NCBI RefSeq assembly: GCF_949987535.1
Contig: NC_080067.1
Span: 44,762,910-44,826,909, forward strand
Origin: Balaenoptera acutorostrata
Lineage: Eukaryota; Chordata; Mammalia; Artiodactyla; Balaenopteridae
Reading direction: 5' to 3'
Length of the DNA: 64,000 nt
Of the stretch, positions 11,224-23,246 are shown piece by piece. A model generated the notes under the pieces. That model had not been told where the DNA came from, did no database searches, and saw nothing but the letters and a program-made list of their open reading frames with translations. The translations under genes and the position numbers were made by a program. Position 1 is the stretch's first letter; each line of letters opens with the position of its first letter.

Positions 11224-13260
11224 GAAGAACAGATAACACAAGAGATGTGGTCGTGGTCACTCCACAAAGCCCTTTCCAATTCCTGGATGAGACCACCAAG
11301 GGGAGGAACCTCTGCATCTCTGTAGACTGATGTGGGAAAACTGGCCAGAGAAAGCATATAAATACTAAAAAGCTTCCAGTACTACATCAAGGAATAAAGT
11401 GAAAGAAGGGAATAAGGTAATTTTGCCTGTGTAGAGATGTGTGGATGCATTTTCTTTATGGAGCATGAGTTTAGTACCCAGCTAGAGTCTTGCAAGTGAG
11501 GAGAATACATGCAATTAGAATAGTAGATATGAAAGGGGGTCTGGTAGAGAGAAAGAGAGAGGGAGAAAAATTAGGGTAAAAGAAAGCAGGGAAGAGATGA
11601 ATCCTCCTGAGTCAGCCTGAGATAAACTTAAGACCTTCAACTGTATGCACCTTTGAACCCTGTTCTTAAATTTCAGCCATAGGTTCATTACTTACTGATA
11701 TATTTGATCTATTTGATCACTTCTAATATCCCAGCTTGACATGTTAGTTGTTTTAAATTGCTAGGACACAAAGTTAAATCCTGTGTTTGAAGAAAACCAG
11801 CAGAAGGCTTCATAATTCTCCTCCTGGTACTTAAATGCTAATCATGAATTCTGCACTCCAACGCAGATTATAGGTAACAGTATTTTACTCACATATAATA
11901 TGCTGATGTTGAGCCTTCTTCCCTTGATGTTTATGAGCCCGGAGTTGGTGGTGTCAAAGTCTTTTCCACAGTAACAGCCTAGGATACTACTGGGAGAAAC
12001 TTATGGGGATGTCTGTTAAAAACTTCACTTTTCAGTACCCATTACAAAATGATGATGAGTACTAATTTAGGATTGAAATTAAATTATGTTAACATTTTAA
12101 CATTTTGGCTATGAATGTTGGCTTCTATAAAAATGATTACTTTTATATTTTGAATCACCTCACATTAAATGTCATTTTCTATTTATTCATTCTTGTAGCA
12201 CCCCTCCCCTCCTCTCTACCTGTCATAGTACTTTGCATACGGTAGGTGCTCCAATAAATATTGATAAATGTTTAGTAAAAAAAACAAAAAACAAAATAAT
12301 AGTGGTAGTAGAAAATTTTTGAAAACTTTCTCCTACTACAAAAAGATCATATCCCAGGCTCTAAAAAAAAAAAAAAAAAGATCATATTTTTACGGAAAGA
12401 ACAAGCAATTTGCTTTTAGATAGTCATAAAACTAACATTTACTATGAACTTATTACATTCCAGATTACATTGTTCCTAGGCAACAATGATGAATGGAACC
12501 TGGTCCTTGAGCTTACAGTCAAGTCAGGGAGATGGCCAGAAGTACAGAGCTGTCACCAACTATGGTGCTACTTACATATGTCTCTAGTTTGCTCAGTTAA
12601 TGCACTCTCCCCACTTCCTAGGATAAGTGTGGGCTTTCCGCATTACTACCTGTTCAAGACCCCCTGCCCCTATGGCCTTATGGATTTTCTGGAGTGTGGG
12701 GAGGTTAGATGGGATGAGAACCAAGTAATGTCTGCTGGTATGGGGATACTGGGCAGTTGAGGGTGAGGTGAGGACAAGGAGGGGAGAGGAGAAGGACATC
12801 CTCTCTGGTGCAGAAGAGGGATCAGGTGGTATGGACCTTGGGTGCAGGACATGGGAGGCTCTCCTTGAAGATGAAAGTTAAGCTGTCCTTGGGCAATGAC
12901 TCAGTTCCAACATGACTTCCATTGGTTCTCAGGCCTCAGAGACCCCAGCTCTTTCCATCTCCTTTGCCCCAGTTGCTCCCCTTTCACGTAGTCCTCTTGA
13001 GTCCTGCCCTTCCCTCTGCCATACAAATTCTCCTCTATTCTCTTCTTCCATAACAGAACTTATTGGCAAGACATCTCCTACCCCCCGATTTTTTCCTAAA
13101 ACTTCCCAAGGTCAGGAATCAAACCTTCAAAGGGACTATATTTCCTTTCATTCTTCAACTGCAGCAAAAGAGAAGACAGAACATTTCCATTTCCATATTA
13201 AAACAGATTAGTACATTGATAATCACACACTTAGACACAAATAATTATGGTAAGAAGTCA
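11224..13260. other. Largely unique sequence with A-rich tracts
   Basis: No gene or recent mobile element is recognised. Short A-rich tracts occur at about 12,278-12,300 and 12,363-12,379. A MIR-like tail ('GTGCTCCAATAAATATTGAT') lies near 12,247-12,270. The 116- and 99-codon frames at 12,410-12,760 and 12,912-13,211 have no recognisable domain. Confidence 0.4.
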
Positions 13261-13269
13261 GTGAGCTTT

Positions 13270-13570
13270 AGTGGAGGCAGATGGAAAAGTCCATGAGGGC
13301 AAAGAGGAGGGAGACAGAGGTGAGTGCAACCTTCCCTGGGGGAATGATATTGGAGCTGGGTCTTGGCAGATGTGTGGGATATTGAGAGAGAATTCCAGGT
13401 GGAAAATAGACTTACATGGAGCCTCAGAGGAAAGAGCTTTGGGAAGCCTGGGGTGGATTCTGTGGGGGAATGGTGGGTGCTGAGGCAGGGTGGCTCTGGA
13501 AGAGCCAGATTGTGATCAGCTGTGTAAGATGTGCTAGGGAGTTGGGTCTTGACCTTCCAGGCAATGGGAA
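13270..13570 (+). repeat. Ancient interspersed repeat, related to 3.5-5.3 kb
   Basis: The segment contains 'GAGCTGGGTCTTGGCAGAT', 'GAATTCCAGGTGGAAAATAG' and 'TCTTGACCTTCCAGGCAATG'. This layout resembles the ancient repeat at about 3.8 kb and 31.9 kb. It is highly diverged, so this is a modest-confidence call. Confidence 0.35.
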
Positions 13571-13574
13571 ACCA

Positions 13575-15185
13575 TTACCTAAATCTCACAGAGGCATCCA
13601 TTCCTGCCCTCCCTCTAAATCAGTCTAGATGTTAATAGCATTCCTTAACCTCACAATAAATTTGTGGTCATCCTGCCAACTTGGGCTCACCCCGAGAATC
13701 TAGTGAGCAGCTGTCATCTAGTAAATGAACCACACGTTTAGCAGGAAAGGCTCTGCGTCCTCTCATTCCTCCCAGCCTGTCTAGTTAGTCAATACTTGTA
13801 TATCAACAGAGAGCTGAAGAAGAAGAAGGGAAGATAAATTAAAGTTGTTGAGTAAGATGGAACCTTCAGATTCATGGAGGCCTTAGAGGGAAAAGCAAAG
13901 TCTAATTGACATTTCTTATCCTCTTGGCTTGGCTCAGGTGATGAATGAAAATGAATTGATGGAAACAGATGACAAGGCCTGGTGCTCACAGATTGATGAA
14001 CTCCTGCCATGCTTGTCCGCTCACTTTCCTGAAAAATGAGGAGTTGGCTTCATTTTTTCCTTTGTTTTCCTCTTGCTGTCAAATCATTTTAAAAAATCAT
14101 TAAAAAAAAATGGATTAGACTTATCACTTGTCCTGCCATGTTGGTCAAGACAGTAAGTTTAAATCCAAAAATAGTTTTAAGATTTAAGTAATCCATTTAG
14201 AAGTAATGCTAAAAAGGTTAAAATTTACCAGGAAAGACATACAAACATTAAACTTTTACCCTTTTAGGATATCAACTGGGGGGATATTTATCCTTTCAGG
14301 TCTCACTTTATCTACACAGTTTCTGTCTTGAAACCATCCTGGAGCCTTGCAGGCCTGACCTGATGTATTTACTGTGGTGAAGCTTCTGTAAATCTCATCT
14401 GCTGATGGGCACAGCCAGCAATGGCCTAGGTGAGTTATTATGTATGTGAGAGTGAAAATGAACTGCTCACTTGAAGGGCACAAATGTTGGGAGTTACCTG
14501 AGGGCATTTTGAAAATGGCAAGTGTCTGTAACTGTGATTTCAAAAAGGACATCTCATTTAATTAAAGGCAATAGGCATCACATTAAAGTTGTAAATCATG
14601 TGCATGGAATTTCATTTAGAATTCTGGCTGAAATTTCATTTAGGGTATTTACCTGGACATTTGAATCTGGGTGGCGTGAGAGATGCCTCTAGAGTCTATT
14701 TTTAAAGGCAGTAAGCCATCCTCTTCCATTTTAGTAACTCCTAAACTTTCCTGACAGAACTTCTCCCCAGCCTTCCCTCTGCTGTTGATTTCTCCTTCTG
14801 ATGGCTGGGGGCCAGGTGCTGTCAATGTTAGGGTGAAGGCAGACATGTAGTCGACTAAGGGCCATCATTGGTGGTGGTGGGTACGAAGCCTAGGGGTAAA
14901 GAAAGAGGTATTGCTGTTTCTGTTTTTCTTTTTTTCCTTTTCCCTTCCATTTCCTTTCATTTCTTCTTTCTTTTTTTCTGTCCTCTGCCACTTCAAAAAC
15001 AACATTTATCAAATAGAGTGAGGGAGACCTGATTTGTAATTCATGTAAATTCATGATGGTTTTGTGGGCCTTGGGAAGCTGAGATTCACAGATTGCACTA
15101 AGGTCTTTTACTAGAAAGGGTAGGCAATTGCTGTGGTGGGGGAGTGGTGTCATTGCAGGTTCTGCCCTTATTTAGAATCCTGGCA
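13575..15185. other. No recognised gene or repeat
   Basis: No exon, RNA gene or young mobile element is recognised. A pyrimidine-rich tract (CTTTTT/TTCCTTTT) lies at about 14,916-14,985. Confidence 0.4.
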
Positions 15186-15189
15186 TCTT

Positions 15190-15288
15190 AGAATCTCACA
15201 TGCCTGGGATCACACTTGCCATTTGGATTCAGTAATTTTGAGTGGGTGAGCCTAGAAATCTGATTTTAAGCAGACATTCCAGGTGATT
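15190..15288 (-). repeat. Probable MER5-like remnant
   Basis: The short motifs 'CTAGAAATCTGATTTTAAGC' and 'CATTCCAGGTGATT' fit a diverged MER5-type element. The copy is weak and partial. Confidence 0.3.
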
Positions 15289-15289
15289 A

Positions 15290-16230
15290 TTTTTTAATAG
15301 AATGTTTATTTATTAAAATTTTTATTATCATAGAAAAATTCAAGTAGCCACAAAAATAAGTTGAGTAATGAACTTCCATGCATCTATGACCCACTTCCAT
15401 CAATTATCAATATTTTTCATTTCATTTATGTACCCATTAAAAATTTTTCCCCTATATATTTTAAAACCAATCCAGACAGTAAGTTATTTCATGAGTAAAT
15501 ATTTAACTATTCATCTCCAACAACTGTTTTTGTTTGTACCTATGACTATGGCATATCATACCCAACAAAATTAGTAATTCTATAATATCAATTAATACTC
15601 AATCCATTTTCAAATTTTTCTATGTCAAAAATGCCTTTCTGTGGTTGGCTTGTTTAAATCTATTCAAACTAGGGTTTTACATTGCAGTTGGATGGTCTTT
15701 GTCATAAATCTGTTTATTCTGTGTGACTCCCTAGTTTTTTAAGACATTGATTTGTTAGAGACCTTCTCCAAATTTAATGTGCATGTGAATCACCTGTGGA
15801 TCTTGTTTAACTGTTGATGCTGACTCAGCAGATCTGAGTTACGTCTGAGATTCTACATTTCTAACCATCTTTCAGGTGATGCTGAAGCTGCTGAGGGCTG
15901 GGGAGACAGCGGGCCATACTTTGAGTAGCAAGGCTATAAGAATATCCCACGTTCTGGATTTGGCTGAGTCCACCCCTTGGTGTTGTAGAATTTGTTCTAA
16001 CCCCTGTGTTGTCTGTAAATGGGAGTTAGATTTTAGATATAGAGGCTTGATTTAGATTCAGTTTCAATTTTTAAAAATTTGGCAAGAATTTTTTAGTACT
16101 TGAAGTCATCTACTTCTTATTGTATCATATATTTTATCATAGAAAGAGACATGCAATGTTCTATTATTCCATTTTTAGTGATGCCAAGGTTGATTAATGG
16201 GTTAACTCAGAAGTGATTCTGATTCAGAAA
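15290..16230 (-). mobile_element. Very old LINE 3' region, split by a MER5-like element
   Basis: The left part (15,290-15,755) has 'AATGAACTTCCATGCATC', 'CAACAAAATTAGTAATTC' and 'GTGGTTGGCTTGTTTAAATC'. The right part (15,945-16,230) has 'GTTCTGGATTTGGCTGAG', 'GGCTTGATTTAGATTCAG' and 'TTAGTGATGCCAAGGTTGAT'. These follow each other in a common old L1M-type element, and the intervening 190 bp is a MER5-like transposon. The family assignment is approximate. Confidence 0.6.
15757..15942 (+). mobile_element. MER5-type non-autonomous hAT (Charlie) transposon
   Basis: The diagnostic string of short motifs is present: 'AATTTAATGTGCATGTGAAT', 'CACCTGTGGATCTTGTTTAA', 'CTGAGATTCTACATTTCTAA', 'CAGGTGATGCTGAAGCTGCT' and 'CCATACTTTGAGTAGCAAGG'. 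It is nested inside the older LINE at 15,290-16,230. Confidence 0.85.
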
Positions 16231-16314
16231 TTCCATGAATGACAAAATGAGAAACTGCCTTGAAATAAGATTTTGGTTAAAAATGGTGGCAATATCTTCT
16301 GTTTATTATGTGCT

Positions 16315-16510
16315 TATTATGTGTCAGGCACTATTTTAAGTATTTAAATATATTAAATTACTTCATTCTAACAATAACCCTAGGAGGTAGGTACTATTAT
16401 TAGTTCCCCATTTAAAATAGGGAAACTGAGTCTTGGAGGAGATGTTAACTAACTCGCCCAAGATCACACAGCTAGTAGCTGGCAAAGCAGGATTCAAACC
16501 TAAGCAGTTG
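16315..16510 (-). repeat. MIR SINE
   Basis: The motif series in reverse orientation is typical of MIR: 'TATGTGTCAGGCACTATTTT', 'GGAGGTAGGTACTATTATTA', 'AGGGAAACTGAG', 'CGCCCAAGATCACACAGCTA' and 'GCAGGATTCAAACC'. It is an old copy without visible TSDs. Confidence 0.85.
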
Positions 16511-16514
16511 GGTG

Positions 16515-17536
16515 CTATTTGCTGCCTATCAATTAAAATACGAAAGTCTTGGGGGTGAGGGTAACTATTGTTTATACCACCTGACCTGACTAGTTGGCCC
16601 ATTTATATTCTGCAATCTGGCATCAATTTATACACATTCATATAAACAGATTCCCCTTGTCTTTTCCAGAGTAGGTTTTGATAAGGGGGGAGGAGAAAGA
16701 TGGCAGTGAAGTTGGAAGTGGCAGAATAAATAGGAAAGAATTAAGCAAGAGGGTAGGAGAAGCAGAGAGGAAAGGGGGACACTCAGTGCTGGGAAGGATA
16801 GGATATAGGTCACATCTACCTAATTCAAATCCGTTGATAGCTCAGACCATGCCCTGATCTGCTGTGTAAATTAGCCAACTGCAAAGTTAGAGGGAACACA
16901 GTCCACACAAGACCACTCTTACTTCTGGAATTAACTGTGAGTTTGGAGGGAGTTCCAAAACCACCCTCATGTTTGATAACTTTCTAAAGGGACTCACAGA
17001 ACCCACTGAAACCATACTTGCATTTATGGTTTATTACAGGGAAGGTTACAGATTAAAATCAGCCAAGGGAAAAGATGCACAGGGAGGGCAGAGTCCAGGA
17101 AAAGAACCCAACATGGAACTTGAGTCATCCTCTCTCCATGGAGTCAGGATAGCATTATTCTTCTGGCATCCACGTGTGATAATACACATGGAGTAGGGAA
17201 GCTCACATGAATCTCGACATTCAGAGTTTTCAGGGGCTTCCATGATGCAGGTGTGATTGATTGCTCACAGGGTTGGTCTCAGTCTCTGATCTTCAGCCCT
17301 TCTGGAAGTTGACTAGCACCACTGATACCAAAGCCCCAATCCTAAAGCGTAGTGTTAATACCTAACGTGGCCAGCCTCCACCCTGTGGCTACCTGGTGTG
17401 GCCAGCACTTACTCAAAATCACATTGTTGGGCTAGCCTACGTGATCCAAAGCCAAGGCGAACAAAGATACTCCTATGAGACATGACATTCTAAGGGCTTA
17501 GAGATTATATCCCAGAATCCAAGGGCAAAGGGCAGA
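16515..17536. other. No recognised gene or repeat
   Basis: I see no coding or RNA gene signal. The sequence ends at the target site of the full-length minus-strand L1. Confidence 0.4.
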
Positions 17537-17555
17537 CCTCTTTTAACCTCTTTTT
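17537..17555. repeat. Target-site duplication, left copy (L1 at 17.6-24.6 kb)
   Basis: CCTCTTTTAACCTCTTTTT is present here and again at 24,585-24,603, exactly flanking the L1. Its last few T bases merge with the poly-T tail. Confidence 0.9.
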
Positions 17556-17937
17556 TTTTTTTTTTAAACATCTTTATTGAAGTATAATTGCCTTACAATG
17601 GTGTGTTAGCTTCTGCTTTATAACAAAGTGAATCAGTTATACATATACAATATGTTCCCATTTCTCTTCCCTCTTGCATCTCCCTCCCTCCCACCCTCCC
17701 CATCCCACCCCTCTAGGTGGTCACAAAGCACCGAGCTGATCTCCCTGTGCTATGCGGCTGCTTCCCACTAGCTATCTATTTTACATTTGGTAGTGTATAT
17801 ATGTCCATGACACTCTCTTACCCTGTCACATCTCACCCCACGCCCTCCCCATATCCTCAAGTCCATTCTCTAGTAGGTCTGTGTCTTTATTCCCGTCTTG
17901 CCACTAGGTTCTTCATGGCCTTTTTTTTTTTTTTTCC

Positions 17938-20900
17938 TTAGAATCCGTATATATGTGGTAGCATACTGTATTTGTTTTTCTCATTCTGACTTACTTCACT
18001 CTGTATGACAGACTCTAACTCCATCCACCTCATTACAAATACCTCCATTTCATTTCTTTTTATGGCTGAGTAATATTCCATTGTATATATGTGCCACATC
18101 TTCTTTATCCATTCATCTGTCGATGGACATTTAGGTTGCTTCCATGTCCTGGCTATTGTAAATAGAGCTGCAATGAACATTTTGGTACATGACTCTTTTT
18201 GACCTATGGTTTTCTCAGGGTATATGCCCAGTAGTGGGATTGCTGGGTCGTATGGTAGTTCTATTTGTAGTTTTTTAAGGAACCTCCATACTGTTCTCCA
18301 TAGTGGCTGTATCAATTTACATTCCCACCAACAGTGCAAGAGTGTTCCCTTTCCTCCACACCCTCTCCAGCATTTATTGTTTCTAGATTTTTTGATGATG
18401 GCCATTCTGACCGGTGTGAGATGATATCTCATTGTAGTTTTGATTTGCATTTCTCTAATGATTAATGATGTTGAGCATTCTTTCATGTGTCTGTAGGCCA
18501 TCTGTATATCTTCTTTGGAGAAATGTCTATTTAGATCTTCTGCCCATTTTTGGATTGGGTTGTTCGTTTTTTTGTTATTGAGCTGCATGAGCTGCTTGTA
18601 AATCTTGGAGATTAATCCTTTGTCAGTTGCTTCATTTGCAAATATTTTCTCCCATTCTGAGGGTTGTCTTTTGGTCTTGTTTATGGTTTCCTTTGCTGTG
18701 CAAAAGCTTTTAAGTTTCATTAGGTCCCATTTGTTTATTTGTGTTCTTATTTCCATTTCTCTGGGAGCTGGGTCAAAAAGAATCTTGCTGTGATGAATGT
18801 CATAGAGTGTTCTGCCTATGTTTTCCTCTAAGAGTTTGATAGTGTCTGGCCTTACACTTAGGTCTTTAATCCATTTTGAGTTTATTTTTGTGCATGGTGT
18901 CAGGGAGTGTTCTAATTTCATACTTTTACATGTACCTGTCCAATTTTCCCAACACCACTTATTGAAGAGGCTGTCTTTTCTCCACTGTATATGCTTGCCT
19001 CTTTTATCAAAGATAAGGTGACCATATGTGTGTGGGTTTATCTCTGGGCTTTCTATCCTGTTCCATTGATCTATATTTCCGTTTTTGTGCCAGTACCAAA
19101 CTGTCTTGATTACTGAAGCTTTGTAATATAGTCTGAAGTCAGGGAGCCTGATTCCCCCAGCTCCATTTTTCGTTCTCAAGATTGCTTTGGCTATTCGGGG
19201 TCTTTTGTGTTTCCATACAAATTGTGAAATTTTTTGTTCTAGTTCTGTGAAAAATGCCAGTGGTAGTTTGATAGGGATTGCATTGAATCTGTAGATTGCT
19301 TTGGGTAGTAGAGTCATTTTCACAATGTTGATTCTTCCAATCCAGGAACATGGTATATCTCTCCATCTATTTGTATCATCTTTAATTTCTTTCATCAGTG
19401 TCTTATAATTTTCTGCATACAGGTCTTTTGTCTCCTTAGGTAGGTTTATTCCTAGATATTTTATTCTTTTTGTTGCAATGGTAAACGGGAGTGTTTTCTT
19501 AATTTCACTTTCAGATTTTTCGTCATTAGTGTATAGAAATGCAAGAGATTTCTGTGCATTAATTTTGTATCCTGCTACTTTACCAAATTCATTGATTAGC
19601 TCTAGGAGTTTTCTGGTAGCATCTTTAGGATTCTCTATGTATAGTATCATGTCATTTGCAAATAGTGACAGCTTTACTTCTTCTTTTCTGATTTGGATTC
19701 CTTTTATTTCTTTGTCTTCTCTGATTGCTGTGGCTAACACTTCCAAAACTATGTTGAATAATAGTGGTGAGAGTGGACAACCTTGTCTTGTTCCTGATCT
19801 TAGTGGAAAGGGTTTCAGTTTTTCACCATTGAGGACGATGTTGGCTGTGGGTTTGTCATATATGGCCTTTATTATGTTGAGGAAAGTTCCCTCTATGCCT
19901 GCTTTCTGCAGGGCTTTTATCATAAATGGGTGTTGAATTTTGTCGAAAGCTTTCTCTGCATCTACTGAGATGATCATATGGTTTTTCTCCTTCAATTTGT
20001 TAATATGGTGTATCACATTGATTGATTTGCATATATTGCAGAATCCTTGCATCCCTGGGATAAACCCCACTTGATCATGGTGTATGATCCTTTTAATGTG
20101 CTGTTGGATTCTGTTTGCTAGTATTTTGTTGAGGATTTTTGCATCTATGTTCATCAGTGATATTGGCCTGTAGTTTTCTTTCTTTGTGACATCTTTGTCT
20201 GGTTTTGGTATCAGGGCGATGGTGGCCTCGTAGAATGAGTTGGGGAGTGTTCCTCCCTCTGCAATATTTTGGAAGAGTTTGAGAAGGATAGGTGTTAGCT
20301 CTTCTCTAAATGTTTGATAGAATTCGCCTGTGAAGCCATCTGGTCCTGGGCTTTTGTTTGTTGGAAGGGTTTTAATCACAGTTTCAATTTCAGTGCTTGT
20401 GATTGGTCTGTTCATATTTTCTATTTCTTCCTGGTTCAGTCTCGGCAGTTTGTGCATTTCTAAGAATCTGTCCATTTCTTCCAGGTTGTCCATTTTATTG
20501 GCATAGAGTTGCTTGTAGTAATCTCTCATGATCTTTTGTATTTCTGCAGTGTCAGTGGTTCCTTCTCCTTTTTCATTTCTAATTCTATTGATTTGAGTCT
20601 TCTCCCTTTTTCTCTTGATGAGTCTGGCTAATGGTTTATCAATTTTGTTTATCTTCTCAAAGAACCAGCTTTTAGTTTCATTGATTTTTGCTATTGTTTC
20701 CTTCATTTCTTTTTCATTTATTTCTGACCTAATCTTTATGATTTCTTTCCTTCTGCTGGCTTTGTGGTTTTTTTGTTCTTCTTTCTCTAATTGCTTTAGG
20801 TGCAAGGTTAGGTTGTTTATTCGAGATGTTTCCTGTTTCTTGATGTAGGCTTGTATTGCTATAAATTTCCCTCTTAGCACTGCTTTTGCTGCGTCCCATA

Positions 20901-21756
20901 GGTTTTGGGTCGTCGTATCTCCATTGTCATTTGTTTCTAGGTATATTTTGATATCCCCTTTGATTTCTTCAGAGATCACTTCGTTATTAAGTAGTGTATT
21001 GTGTAGCCTCCATGTGTTTGCATTTTTTACAGATCTTTTCCTGTAATTGATATCTGGTCTCATAGCGTTGTGGTCGGAAAAGATACTTGATATGATTTCA
21101 ATTTTCTTAAATTTACCAGGGCTTGATTTGTGACCCAAGATATGATCTATCCTGGAGAATGTTCCATGAGCACTTGAGAAAAATGTGTATTTTGTTGTTT
21201 TTGGGTGGAATGTCCTATAAATATCAATTAAGTCCATCTTGTTTTATGTATCATTTAAAGCTTGTGTTTCCTTATTTATTTTCATTTTGGATGATCTGTC
21301 CATTGGTGAAAGTGGGGTGTTAAAGTCCCCTACTATGATTGTGTTACTGTCGATTTCCCTTTTATGGCTGTTAGTATTTGCCTTATGTATTGAGGTGCCC
21401 CTATGTTGGGTGCATAAATGTTTACAATTGTTATACCTTCCTCTTGGATCGATCCCTTCATCATTATATAGTGTCCTTCTTTGTCTCTTGTAATAGTCTT
21501 TATTTTAAAGTCTATTTTGTCTGATATGAGAATTGCTACTCCAGCTTTCTTTTGATTTCCATTTGCATGGAATATCTTTTTCCATCCCCTCACTTTCAGT
21601 CTGTATGTGTCTCTAGGTCTGAAGTGGGTCTCTGGTAGACAGCATATATATGGGTCTTGTTTTTTTTATCCATTCAGCCAGCCTGTGTCTTTTGGTGGGA
21701 GCATTTAATCCATTTACATTCAAGGTAATTATCGATATGTATATTCCTATTCCCAT
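17938..21756 (-). pseudogene. ORF2: L1 ORF2 (endonuclease/reverse transcriptase), frameshifted, FADD to FAND
   Basis: The start codon at 21,756-21,754 begins MGIGIYISIIT and the frame ends with TAA at 17,938-17,940. The span is 3,819 bp, exactly the length of the intact ORF2 at 58,969-62,787. An extra base in the T-run at 21,660-21,667 (plus strand) shifts the frame within the endonuclease domain. A one-base loss at about 21,354-21,363 restores it, so everything from 21,237 to the stop is one open frame of 1,099 codons. That frame retains the RT core, but the codon at 19,654-19,656 gives Asn in place of the first Asp of the FADD motif (F699-A-N701-D in ORF2 numbering). The Cys-rich C-terminus ([18 protein letters not shown]) is present. 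RT activity is expected to be lost even apart from the frameshifts. Confidence 0.93.
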
Positions 21757-21814
21757 TTTCTTAAATGTTTTGGGTTTGTTATTATAGTTGTTTTCCTTCT
21801 CTTGTGTTTCTTGC

Positions 21815-22716
21815 CTAGAGAAGTTCCTTTAGCATTTGTTGTAAAGCTGATTTGCTGGTGCTGAACTCTCTCAGCTTTTGCTTGTCTGTAAATGTTTTAA
21901 TTTCTCCATCACATCTGAATGAGATCCTTGCTGGGTAGAGTAATCCTGGTTGTAGGTTTTTTCTCCTTCATGACTTTAAGTATATCCTGCCACTCCGTTC
22001 TGGCTTGCAGAGTTTCTGCTGAAAGATCAGATGTTAACCTTATGGGGATTCCCTTGTGTGTTATTTGTTGTTTTTCCCTTGCTGCTTTTAATATGTTTTC
22101 CTTATATTTAATTTTTGACAGTTTGATTAATATGTGTCTTGGCGTGTTTCTCCTTGGGTTTATCCTGTATGGGACTCTCTGTGCTTCCAGGACTTGATTA
22201 ACTATTTCCTTTCCCACATTAGGGAAGTTTTCAACTATAATGTCTTCAAATATTTTCTCAGTCCCTTTCTTTTTCTCTTCTTCTTCTGGGACCCCTATAA
22301 TTCGAATGTTGGTGCGTTTAATGTTGTCCCAGAGGTCTCTGAGACTGTCCTCAGTTCTTTTCATTCTTTCATTCTTTTTTCTTTATCCTGCTCTGCAGTA
22401 GTTATTTCCACCATTTTATCTTCCAGGTCACTTATCCTTTCTTCTGCCTCAGTTATTCTGCTATTGATCCCATCTAGAGTATTTTTAATTTCATTTATTG
22501 TATTTTTCATCATTGCTTGGTTCCTCTTTAGTTCTTCTACGTCCTTGTTAAATGTTTCTTGCATTTTGTCTATTCTATTTCCCAGATTTGGATCATCCTT
22601 ACTATCATTATTCTGAATTCTTTTTCAGGTAGACTACCTATTTCCTCTTCATTTGTTAAGTCTGGTGTGTTTTGACCCTGCTCCTTCATCTGCTGTGTGT
22701 TTTTCTGTCGTCTCAT
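21815..22716 (-). pseudogene. ORF1: L1 ORF1 (RNA-binding chaperone), frameshifted
   Basis: The initiator at 22,716-22,714 opens MRRQKNTQQMKEQ, matching the MKRQR start of the intact copy at 58,005. The canonical end is TAG at 21,817-21,815 after MLKELL. Three lesions break it. A one-base loss near 22,587 brings a stop at 22,570-22,572. An 8-bp tandem duplication (ATTCTTTC/ATTCTTTT at 22,363-22,378) separates the coiled-coil part from the RRM part. An extra base in the T-run at 21,957-21,962 throws off the last 45 or so residues. The remaining frames (22,361-22,564 and 21,909-22,364) hold the coiled coil ([20 protein letters not shown]) and the RRM region (RIIGVPEEEE). Confidence 0.9.
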
Positions 22717-23218
22717 TTTGCATACCTTACTGTGTTTGGGGTCTCCTTTTCACAGGCTGCAGGTTCGTAGTTCCCGTTGTTTTTGGTATCTGTCCCCAGT
22801 GGCTAAGGTTGGTTCAGTGGGTTGTATAGGCTTCCTGGTGGAGGGAACTAGTGCCTGAGTTCTGGTGGATGAGGCTGGATCTTGTCTTTCTGGTGGTGTA
22901 TTTTGGGGTGTCTGTGGCCTTATTATGATTTTAGGCAGCCTCTCTGCTAATGGATGGGGCTGTGTTCCTGTCTTGCTAGTTGTTTTTCATAGGGTGTCCA
23001 GCACTGTAGCTTGCTGGTCGTTGAGTGAAGCTGGGTCTTGATGTTGAGATGGAGATCTCTGAGAGATTTTTGCCATTTGGTATTACGTGGAGCTGGGAGG
23101 TCTCTTGTGGACCAGTGTTCTGAATTTGGCTCTCCCACCTCAGAGGCACAGCCCTGATGCCTGGCTTGAGCACCAAGAGCCTTTTGTCCACACGGCTCAG
23201 AGTAAAAGGGAGAAAAAA

Positions 23219-23246
23219 TAGAAAGAAAGAAAGAAAGAAAGAAAGA
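23219..23246. repeat. (GAAA)n microsatellite
   Basis: A run of about six AAGA/GAAA units within the L1 5' UTR. Confidence 0.9.

Noticed and set aside
12410..12760. 116-codon plus-strand frame as a candidate exon
   Set aside because: No recognisable domain, no splice or Kozak support and no evolutionary evidence available.
19478..19936. 152-codon plus-strand frame (also at 34,793-35,251 on the minus strand)
   Set aside because: It is the same antisense frame of L1 ORF2 at different copies. Its recurrence reflects ORF2 conservation, not an independent gene.
23219..23246. (GAAA)n and other direct repeats as a CRISPR-like array
   Set aside because: These are simple eukaryotic microsatellites with no unique spacers.
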